Below are positions 7,272-12,278 of a DNA stretch of 15,751 nucleotides, one piece after another; the stretch's first letter is position 1, and each line of letters starts with the position of its first letter. The notes under the pieces were generated by a model. It had not been told where the DNA came from. It saw only the letters and a list, made by a program, of their open reading frames with translations, and did not search any database. The position numbers and the translations under genes are program-made. Source of the stretch: Deltaproteobacteria bacterium (GTDB lineage: Bacteria; UBA10199; SPLOWO2-01-44-7); the NCBI GenBank assembly GCA_016203765.1, contig JACQMB010000146.1:1-15751 (forward strand), in the 5' to 3' direction.

Positions 7272-7781
7272 ATGAAATGGCTAACGGTCCAACAAGTAGC
7301 CGAATACCTGCAATTAAGTCCAATGATGGTTTATAAACTGGCGCAGGGGGCAAAAATCCCTGCCGCCAAGATCGGGCGGGTCTGGCGGTTTGACCAGGCC
7401 GCGATTGACCGGTGGCTGGAGGAAAAATCGGTTCCAGCCCGCGAACTCCCTTTCAAAACCCAGGCAAAGGAAGCCGTGGAGGATTTTGTCAGGGAACTTA
7501 AAAAGGAATTTGGAAAACAGTTAAGCCAAGTCTTGATTTTTGGATCTTATGCGAGGGGAGAGGCTACACCGGAATCGGATGTGGATGTGCTCGTGGTTTT
7601 AAAAGAACCCTTTGACTACCGGAAAACAAGAGATCACATCAGAAAAATGGACTACGCAGTTACTTTTGGACGGGATCGCCCCGTGGTTATTTCCTCCGTT
7701 TTAATGGGTGAAAAAGAATTTTTAGAAGGAGATTCATTTTTATTGCTGAATGTTCGTGAAGAGGCCAAGAGGGCGGCATGA
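7272..7781 (+). CDS. Excisionase-type HTH fused to MNT-like nucleotidyltransferase
   Basis: A 169-residue two-domain protein. Residues 1-52 form a MerR/excisionase-type helix-turn-helix (WLTVQQVAEYLQLSPMMVYKLAQ, then KIGRVWRFDQAAIDRWLEE). Residues 65-150 are a minimal DNA-polymerase-beta-like nucleotidyltransferase with FGSYARGEATPESDVDVLVV: GS at 91-92 and the DxD pair at 103 and 105. I cannot place the third acidic residue; the expected strand reads RPVVISS. It overlaps the HEPN gene by the ATGA at 7778-7781, so the two are translationally coupled. MNT-HEPN pairs are known as toxin-antitoxin modules in which the nucleotidyltransferase neutralises HEPN by AMP addition. The HTH fusion suggests that the antitoxin also represses its own promoter. 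No clear ribosome-binding site precedes the start. Confidence 0.83.
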   Translation: MKWLTVQQVAEYLQLSPMMVYKLAQGAKIPAAKIGRVWRFDQAAIDRWLEEKSVPARELPFKTQAKEAVEDFVRELKKEFGKQLSQVLIFGSYARGEATPESDVDVLVVLKEPFDYRKTRDHIRKMDYAVTFGRDRPVVISSVLMGEKEFLEGDSFLLLNVREEAKRAA

Positions 7782-8155
7782 AAGATATTCATAAAATGAG
7801 AGAGAAGGCTCAAAGATCGCTCAAGGTGGCCAAAGAACTTCATCAATCCGGCGATTATGATTTTTCAGTCTCCCGCAGTTATTATGCCATGTTTTATGTA
7901 GCGGAAGCGTTATTAAAAATGAAGGGAGAATCCTGTTCAAAACACGCGGCAACGCTCGCCGCATTTTACAAGCATTATGTCCGTTCGGGATTGCTTTCCC
8001 GAAAATATCATCAAATGCTGAATGATGCTTACGAATTGCGCAACGATGCAGATTATCTCATTCCGGACGCCATATCTAAAAAGGACAGTGAAAAAACACT
8101 TTCAGATTGCGAGGAATTTTTAAAGGTCACCGAGAGATTTTTTAAAGCTGGATAG
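7778..8155 (+). CDS. HEPN-domain protein, probable partner of the MNT protein
   Basis: A 125-residue, mostly helical protein matching the HEPN fold: SRSYYAMFYVAEALL at residues 32-46 in helix two and ELRNDADYLIP at 86-96 near the usual active-site motif. In RNase HEPN toxins the motif is R-x4-6-H. Here the position five after Arg88 is Tyr93, giving R-N-D-A-D-Y, as seen in many HEPN proteins of the PF05168 type. RNase activity is therefore doubtful from sequence alone. Start and stop overlap with the upstream gene (ATGA) supports a two-protein complex. The 3' end overlaps the convergent MBL-fold gene by 14 bp. Confidence 0.83.
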   Translation: MKDIHKMREKAQRSLKVAKELHQSGDYDFSVSRSYYAMFYVAEALLKMKGESCSKHAATLAAFYKHYVRSGLLSRKYHQMLNDAYELRNDADYLIPDAISKKDSEKTLSDCEEFLKVTERFFKAG

Positions 8156-8984
8156 TATCCAGAATTTGAAATCCCTTTTCTGTTTTTTCCACTCTGGCCG
8201 CCGCGACCAGCGGGCAGTGTTCAAAGACCAAAATCCAGTTTTCTTTGGCGGCTTGCTTGAGGATCTTCTTTTTTTCTTCCAGCGTGATCAACGGGAAATT
8301 GTCGTAGGCCATGATCCAGGGGAGGCCCAGGTGCAAGGAGGTCGGGATCGTATCGGCGCAAAAGAGCAATTTCGTTTGGCCGTCGTCCAAAAAGAGGCCC
8401 TGCGACGCGCGCGTGTGGCCGTGAAAAAGTCTGGCCCGGCAGCCCGGCAGGATTTCCTTTTCCCCCTCAACGATTTTCAGAACGCCTTCCTTTAACAGAG
8501 TCTCCCAGTCGTTTGCCACAAAACTGGCCCGGTCTTTTTCCTTGGGGTTTTGGGCCCACTCCAGATGATCTTTTTGCACGTAGTAGGCCGCCTTGGGAAA
8601 GGCCGGCACGCACCGGCCGTTTTCCTCTTTTGTGGAACCGCCGGCGTGGTCAAAGTGAAGATGGGTGAGCCAAACGTCGGTGATTTGATCCGGTTTTAAA
8701 TGATGTTCGGCCAGCGCCTTTTCCAGATTATATTCCGAATGATCCAGCCGGTAAATGTCGATCAATTTTTCGTTCCACTTTGTCCCCATCCCGTTATCAA
8801 CCAGGATATTGCGTCCTTCTCCTTTCAAAAGAAGACAGCGCAGGCGCATGTCAATTCGATTGCGGTCATCCACGGCTATTTTTTTGCTCCAAAGCGTTTT
8901 GGGAACCACGCCGAACATCGCACCGCCGTCCAGGGCAAAGGCGCCGGTTTCCAACGCGCGCACTTCATAGGAACCGATTTTCAT
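8142..8984 (-). CDS. MBL-fold metallo-hydrolase
   Basis: A 280-residue metallo-beta-lactamase-fold enzyme. The metal-binding HxHxDH motif is THLHFDHAGG (His108, His110, Asp112, His113), followed by a histidine in LFHGHTRASQG, an aspartate in FCADTIP and a histidine in VFEHCP near the C-terminus. This is a complete dinuclear metal set, most like the lactonase/N-acyl homoserine lactone hydrolase and related subgroups. The substrate is not deducible. It is the last gene of a leftward run after the DtxR-like regulator and an unknown membrane protein, with a 22-bp gap to the latter. Confidence 0.88.
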   Translation of the reverse strand: MKIGSYEVRALETGAFALDGGAMFGVVPKTLWSKKIAVDDRNRIDMRLRCLLLKGEGRNILVDNGMGTKWNEKLIDIYRLDHSEYNLEKALAEHHLKPDQITDVWLTHLHFDHAGGSTKEENGRCVPAFPKAAYYVQKDHLEWAQNPKEKDRASFVANDWETLLKEGVLKIVEGEKEILPGCRARLFHGHTRASQGLFLDDGQTKLLFCADTIPTSLHLGLPWIMAYDNFPLITLEEKKKILKQAAKENWILVFEHCPLVAAARVEKTEKGFQILDTIQL

Positions 8985-9006
8985 GGGTTTAAATTACAAG
9001 GGTCGG

Positions 9007-9447
9007 CTAATTTTGCAACGTATTTTTGAAGACGATAATTCCGGAAGCCACTTCGTCCACCAGGTGCAAGGCCGCACCCGCGTTGCTGCCGTTACTGACA
9101 TGGGTGATGGCCTGGCCGGTCCTGCCGACGGCCACGCCGCCGACCATCAGGGTAATGTCGGCGACGGTTTCGCCGGCCTGGTACATTCCTTTGCGGGGGC
9201 CCCCCAAAAAATATTCACTTGAGGCCTGATGGGCCTTGTAGCCCACCAATCCCAGGGCGGCAAAGGTCAGCGTCCATCCCACCGGATTCCAAATGGTTGC
9301 CGCCGCGATGACCCCTACCGTCAGGGCCGGCATCAAGACATAATGATCCCGGGTGGTCTGCGCCAGATTTTCAAAACGATCCGAAAATCCCTCCCAGACT
9401 CGAAGGACGCCTTGACTGAACTTGGAGGGAGGAGAGACGATTGGCAT
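9007..9447 (-). CDS. Unknown protein with two hydrophobic segments
   Basis: A 146-residue protein that I do not recognise. It starts five bases after the stop of the DtxR-like gene, with AAGGTGG upstream, which supports it as a real operon member. Two hydrophobic stretches at about residues 38-53 and 55-69 (GVIAAATIWNPVGWTLTFAALGLVGY) form a helical hairpin. The C-terminal half is glycine/alanine rich (MVGGVAVGRTGQAITHV...GAALHLVDEVASG) and may be membrane-associated or oligomeric. Its position between a metal-type regulator and an MBL hydrolase gives no clear role. Confidence 0.6.
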   Translation of the reverse strand: MPIVSPPSKFSQGVLRVWEGFSDRFENLAQTTRDHYVLMPALTVGVIAAATIWNPVGWTLTFAALGLVGYKAHQASSEYFLGGPRKGMYQAGETVADITLMVGGVAVGRTGQAITHVSNGSNAGAALHLVDEVASGIIVFKNTLQN

Positions 9448-9452
9448 GAAAA

Positions 9453-9995
9453 TTATTTAACCACCTTGAGCTTGGCCGGCATCAGTTCTCTGAGGCATGT
9501 GGTTTCACAGACCGGACAGTTTTCCAGGCCGGGGCACGATTCCCTGGTTTGCAGCTGCCAGAATTTTTGCAATGTTTTTTTGACCAGGGGTTCCTCCGAA
9601 GACATGAAACGAATGAAACCGAGCAGGCCGGCCCCTGTTTCTGAACTGATCAGATGCTCAATTTTGCAGGTGTCGACTTCGGCCTGATGGGCCTTGACCT
9701 TCAAAATATCCTGAAAGAAGCGTTTCAAGATCACCTTTTTTCCGATGATTTCTTCCGCCAGACTTTTTCCTTCCTGGGTGAGCTGCAAAAATTTATTGTC
9801 GTCTTCCTTGAGATAACCCTTGGTCCTTAACATTTGAATGCCGATCGACGCGGAGGATCTTGCGATGCCCAATTCCTTGGAGACGTCGGAGGCGCGGCAA
9901 TAACCCTTGTCATTGAGCAGGGCGTGGATGGCCATCAGATAGTGGGCGGCACTGTGGGTCAGTTCGTTGGCCTCAAATTCCTTCCAAATCTCCAT
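9453..9995 (-). CDS. DtxR/MntR-family metal-dependent transcriptional regulator, divergent
   Basis: A 180-residue protein with a winged HTH (residues 11-75: SAAHYLMAIHALL, ASDVSKELGIARSSASIGIQML, LQLTQEGKSLAEEI) and the DtxR dimerisation helix AEVDTCKIEHLIS at 105-117. Cys110, Glu113 and His114 match the primary metal ligands Cys102/Glu105/His106 of DtxR, but the N-terminal ligand (Met10 in DtxR, Asp8 in MntR) is His18. The ancillary-site His of the R-H helix is Lys (K86/K87). There is no SH3-like C-terminal domain; instead a cysteine cluster C154-x5-C160-x2-C163-x3-C167 follows. Iron, manganese or iron-sulfur sensing is possible. A probable operator lies five bases upstream of the start. Confidence 0.85.
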   Translation of the reverse strand: MEIWKEFEANELTHSAAHYLMAIHALLNDKGYCRASDVSKELGIARSSASIGIQMLRTKGYLKEDDNKFLQLTQEGKSLAEEIIGKKVILKRFFQDILKVKAHQAEVDTCKIEHLISSETGAGLLGFIRFMSSEEPLVKKTLQKFWQLQTRESCPGLENCPVCETTCLRELMPAKLKVVK

Positions 9996-9999
9996 ACGT

Positions 10000-10015
10000 G
10001 TTAGTCAATACTAAC
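10000..10015. promoter_or_regulatory. Probable DtxR-family operator (autoregulatory)
   Basis: GTTAGT-CAAT-ACTAAC is a perfect 6-bp inverted repeat with a 4-bp spacer, ending five bases from the regulator's ATG. TTAG...CTAA half-sites are typical of DtxR-like operators. On the minus strand a perfect -35 hexamer TTGACA lies 17 bp upstream of TATTGA, which falls inside the repeat, so binding would block transcription of the regulator gene. Confidence 0.6.
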
Positions 10016-10040
10016 AAAGATAAGATATGTCAAACACAAA

Positions 10041-10069
10041 TACCATGAGGTACCTGGTACCCTATGGTA
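10041..10069. repeat. 29-bp interrupted palindrome with tandem GGTACC
   Basis: The order is TACCAT, GA, GGTACC, a central T, GGTACC, CT, ATGGTA. The outer arms and inner hexamers are exact inverted repeats with two mismatched positions per side. It sits in the divergent region between the DtxR-like gene and mraZ. No T-run follows, so it looks like an operator rather than a terminator. Binding protein unknown. Confidence 0.75.
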
Positions 10070-10200
10070 AAAGTAAAAGTATTTTAAAATCAAATAGATG
10101 AAAGAATAAACAATCTATTACTTTTAAAAAATGTTCCAACCCATTAAAATTACAATGATTGAAAAAATGTATTATTTCAAGCACTTACACAGCAATTTTC
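10070..10200. other. AT-rich segment upstream of the mraZ promoter
   Basis: No gene is visible here. The stretch is AT-rich and holds an imperfect stem-loop: TTTTAAAA at 10082-10089 and 10122-10129, with AATAGAT (10093-10099) facing ATCTATT (10113-10119). A second inverted repeat of TTGAAA and TTTCAA ends spans 10159-10180. It may act as an upstream activating or bending region; nothing more can be said. Confidence 0.4.
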
Positions 10201-10229
10201 TTGACTCCCTGAGGTATATCATCTAGGTT
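10201..10229 (+). promoter_or_regulatory. Putative sigma-70-type promoter of the dcw operon
   Basis: TTGACT (10201-10206) is followed after exactly 17 bases by TAGGTT (10224-10229), a weak -10. Transcription would start near 10236, just before or within the MraZ boxes, as expected for an MraZ-repressed promoter. Confidence 0.5.
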
Positions 10230-10238
10230 CCCAATCTG

Positions 10239-10253
10239 TGGGGAAAAGTGGGG
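10239..10253 (+). promoter_or_regulatory. MraZ binding repeats (MraZ boxes)
   Basis: TGGGG occurs at 10239-10243 and 10249-10253, ten bases apart with the 5-bp spacer AAAAG. MraZ is known to bind TGGGN direct repeats with 5-nt spacers just upstream of its own gene. The pair is itself bracketed by AATCTGT at 10233 and 10254. Autoregulation is inferred from this match and its position 14 bp before the mraZ start. Confidence 0.75.
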
Positions 10254-10266
10254 AATCTGTTTAGCC

Positions 10267-10707
10267 ATGTTTAAAGGCCAGTTCATTCATGGGGTCGATG
10301 CCAAGGGGCGGGTGGCCATCCCCGCAAAGTTTCGCGAGATTTTAAATACGCATTTCGATGAACGCCTCATCGTCACCCACTACGATCAATGTTTGTGGGC
10401 CTACCCGGTCCCCGTCTGGCAAGAATTCGAAAAAAAAATCACCTCGCTTCCGCAATTTTTGGAGGAGGTGAAGACCCTGCAACGCGTCTTTGTCTCCGCC
10501 GCGGCGGAGTGTCCGCTCGACAAACAGGGCCGCATTTTGCTTCCCCCCACATTAAGGGAATACGCCGGTCTGAACTCGGAAGCGGTCCTGGTGGGGATGA
10601 CTCAGCGAATTGAAATTTGGTCGAAGAGCCGTTGGAAACGGGTCTTTGACGATTCACAAAAGAAATTGGAATCGATGCAGGAAAAATTGGCGGAGCTTGG
10701 CTTGTAG
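10267..10707 (+). CDS. mraZ: Transcriptional regulator MraZ
   Basis: A 146-residue protein with two SpoVT-AbrB-like halves, each carrying the MraZ signature: DAKGRVAIPAKFR at 11-23 and DKQGRILLPPTLRE at 85-98. MraZ forms a ring-shaped oligomer and regulates the dcw operon that it heads. The start ATG follows the MraZ boxes. The STAS gene begins two bases after its stop codon. Length and motifs are as expected for the family. Confidence 0.97.
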   Translation: MFKGQFIHGVDAKGRVAIPAKFREILNTHFDERLIVTHYDQCLWAYPVPVWQEFEKKITSLPQFLEEVKTLQRVFVSAAAECPLDKQGRILLPPTLREYAGLNSEAVLVGMTQRIEIWSKSRWKRVFDDSQKKLESMQEKLAELGL

Positions 10708-10709
10708 CT

Positions 10710-11060
10710 ATGTTTGAACTGCAACATTTGAACGATATCCTGGTCATGAAAGTTTCCGGGGAGCTGGGTTTCAGGAATGTGCGGCAATTTGATTCGGTTT
10801 TGAATCTCGCTTTAAGGGATGACATCGGCCGCGTGGTTCTCGATTTTTCCAGCCTCGCTCACATCGATTACAAACTGGTCCCGCATCTTTTGGAGAGGAT
10901 GATTGAAATTCAATGCCAGGGGGGCCAGCTCAAACTGGCCGGCATGAGCGAGTATGTCTTGAATATTTTGAAGGCGATGGGTTTTGAAGAAGAGATGTAC
11001 CCGTCAGTGGCGGATGCCGTGATCAGTTTCGCGCCGGTGGGACAAGATAAATGGCAATGA
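10710..11060 (+). CDS. STAS-domain protein (anti-sigma-factor-antagonist-like)
   Basis: A 116-residue single STAS domain: MKVSGELG strand (13-20), VVLDFSSLAHIDY (42-54), GGQLKLAGMSEYVLNILKAMGF (71-92). STAS antagonists of the SpoIIAA type normally have D-S-S-G-L in the loop, where the serine is phosphorylated. Here it reads I-D-Y-K-L-V, with Tyr54 and Lys55 in place of both serines, so the usual phosphoswitch is absent. A STAS gene is not a usual member of the mraZ-rsmH pair. Its last 14 residues and stop are duplicated 128 bp downstream (11144-11188), next to the rsmH start. Role in division or stress signalling is inference. Confidence 0.85.
   Translation: MFELQHLNDILVMKVSGELGFRNVRQFDSVLNLALRDDIGRVVLDFSSLAHIDYKLVPHLLERMIEIQCQGGQLKLAGMSEYVLNILKAMGFEEEMYPSVADAVISFAPVGQDKWQ
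11016..11060 (+). repeat. Copy 1 of the duplicated STAS 3' end
   Basis: This 45-bp unit is the true C-terminal coding end of the STAS gene, stop TGA included. The first 23 bases are identical to 11144-11166. The next codons differ only at third positions (gtg, gga, caa, gat, aaa, caa) and the stop is TGA. The ATG at 11051-11053 occupies exactly the place of the rsmH start GTG in copy 2. Confidence 0.95.
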
Positions 11061-11188
11061 GCCCAGCGAGCGAAGCGAGCGAGAGGGGGAGGCTCCGCGG
11101 GCTTTGCCCGCGGAGGGGGCGACGCGAGCCCCTTATAAAAGCCGCCGTGATCAGTTTCGCGCCGGTTGGGCAGGACAAGTGGCAGTAG
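11051..11188 (+). CDS. Possible 45-residue coupling ORF across the inserted element
   Basis: An ATG inside the STAS stop region (ATGGCAATGA) opens a frame with no stop through the element and into copy 2 in the STAS reading frame. It ends at TAG 11186-11188 with the residues AVISFAPVGQDKWQ. It stops seven bases past the rsmH GTG start, so ribosomes finishing STAS could reinitiate here and be delivered to rsmH. The 31 element-encoded residues are arginine-rich and low in complexity. Expression is unproven and the frame match could be chance. Confidence 0.25.
   Translation: MAMSPASEASERGRLRGLCPRRGRREPLIKAAVISFAPVGQDKWQ
11061..11143. mobile_element. 83-bp GC-rich hairpin insertion between stas and rsmH
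   Basis: The segment between the two STAS-tail copies begins with GCGA tandem units. It then forms a perfect 10-bp stem, CTCCGCGGGC (11093-11102) facing GCCCGCGGAG (11106-11115) around TTT. A 5-bp stem follows (GGGGC 11116-11120 and GCCCC 11128-11132), then TTATAAAA. It encodes nothing recognisable. The flanking direct repeats suggest a small insertion or the decayed remnant of a larger one. It is not a convincing terminator because no T-run follows the long stem. Confidence 0.55.
11144..11188 (+). repeat. Copy 2 of the duplicated STAS 3' end, overlapping the rsmH start
   Basis: This copy encodes the same 14 residues as 11016-11060 with G/C-ending codons (ggg, cag, gac, aag, cag) and the stop TAG. 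It is out of frame with the STAS gene, so it is not part of that protein. The rsmH start GTG (11179-11181) lies inside it, with AGGA just upstream. This is probably the ancestral gene junction. Confidence 0.93.
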
Positions 11189-12030
11189 CGCATGTGCCGG
11201 TTTTGGTCGAGGAGCTGGTCGCGTGCCTGAACATAAGGCCGGACGGCATCTATGTGGACGGGACCTTCGGATCGGGCGGTCATGCGAAAGCGGTTTTGGA
11301 GCGGCTGGGACCTAAGGGGACATTGATCGCCTGTGACCGGGATCCGCAAGCCGCCGGTTGCCATCACGCCGATTTTGCGGAGGTGGGGGCCCTCCTCAAG
11401 AGAGAGGGCTATGCCAGGGCCGACGGGATTTACGTTGATTTGGGTTTATCGAGCATGCAGCTGGCAGAGGCCGGACGCGGTTTCAGTTTTATGAAAGAGG
11501 GGCCCCTCGACATGCGCATGGACACGACCAAGGGGGAGACATTGAAGCAAAAATTGTCCCGGACCAACGAATGGGAACTGGCGAATATTTTGCAGACATA
11601 CGGCGAAGAACGTTCGGCCAAAAAAATCGCCCGGGTCATCATGGAAAAAAAGAAAAAGGGAAAGCTGGAAACCACCCGGGATTTGGCGGAGGCCGTCCTG
11701 GAAGTCTCGCCCCAAAAAAGCGGGCCCTGGCGCATTCACCCGGCCACGCGCACCTTTCAGGCCCTGCGCATCTGGGTCAATGAGGAACTGGAAAATTTAC
11801 AGCAATTTTTGTCGCAGGCGCCGCATCTGTTGAACGCCGGCGGAAGACTTTGCGTGATTGCCTATCATTCGCTGGAGGACCGGATGGTCAAACGGGCCTT
11901 TCGAAGGCTGGCCAAAGAGGAAGAGGGTTTTGCCCTCATCACGAAAAAACCGATCCGGCCCTCGCCGGCGGAGATTCAAAGAAATCCAAGGGCCCGCTCG
12001 GCGAGATTAAGATGTTTAACAAAAAATTAA
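11179..12030 (+). CDS. rsmH: 16S rRNA (cytosine1402-N4)-methyltransferase RsmH
   Basis: RsmH uses S-adenosylmethionine to methylate N4 of C1402 in the 16S rRNA decoding centre. Signatures are HVPVLVEEL at the N-terminus, YVDGTFGSGGHA (SAM-binding loop), ACDRDP, VDLGLSSMQL, RGFSF..GPLDMRMD, RIHPATRTFQALRIWVNEEL and CVIAYHSLEDRMVKRAFR. I chose GTG 11179 because the conserved start lies there with AGGA upstream; the frame opens further upstream (TTG 11104) only through the inserted element. At 283 residues it is short: the helix and strand between DRDP and the ADF segment (usually about 24 residues, here about 10) are partly deleted in frame. The 3' end overlaps ftsL by 19 bp. Confidence 0.95.
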   Translation: MAVAHVPVLVEELVACLNIRPDGIYVDGTFGSGGHAKAVLERLGPKGTLIACDRDPQAAGCHHADFAEVGALLKREGYARADGIYVDLGLSSMQLAEAGRGFSFMKEGPLDMRMDTTKGETLKQKLSRTNEWELANILQTYGEERSAKKIARVIMEKKKKGKLETTRDLAEAVLEVSPQKSGPWRIHPATRTFQALRIWVNEELENLQQFLSQAPHLLNAGGRLCVIAYHSLEDRMVKRAFRRLAKEEEGFALITKKPIRPSPAEIQRNPRARSARLRCLTKN

Positions 12031-12278
12031 TTTTTTTGATTTTGGTTTTGGGATTGGCGCTGACCTACGCCTGGTCCCGGATTCATGTGATTGAACTCGG
12101 CTACGCCGTCACGCAGTTGGGAAAAGAGGCGGAACAATTAACGCGGGACAACGGCCTGTTGAAGACCCGCCTGGCCGACGCCCTCGCCACGGCCAAACTG
12201 GCGGCGTTGGCCAAAAAACACAAGATGTCCCCGCCGGATCAAACCAGGATTTTCTTTATTTCGGAGGAGACCCAATGA
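12012..12278 (+). CDS. ftsL: Cell division protein FtsL-like
   Basis: An 88-residue bitopic membrane protein: short basic N-terminus, one transmembrane helix (LIFLILVLGLALTYAWSRI, about residues 6-24), then a coiled-coil stretch (QLGKEAEQLTRDNGLLKTRLADAL). Sequence identity is low in this family, so the call rests on size, topology and position between rsmH and ftsI. FtsL joins FtsB and FtsQ to activate septal peptidoglycan synthesis. It starts inside rsmH and ends in the ATGA overlap with ftsI, so all three are translationally coupled. Confidence 0.83.
   Translation: MFNKKLIFLILVLGLALTYAWSRIHVIELGYAVTQLGKEAEQLTRDNGLLKTRLADALATAKLAALAKKHKMSPPDQTRIFFISEETQ

Noticed and set aside
11093..11132. 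Hairpins after stas as an intrinsic terminator
   Set aside because: No T-run follows the 10-bp stem, and the downstream dcw genes need read-through from the mraZ promoter.
11104..11178. TTG at 11104 as the rsmH start
   Set aside because: The extra residues come from the hairpin insertion and STAS-tail copy; RsmH homology begins at the GTG at 11179 with AGGA upstream.
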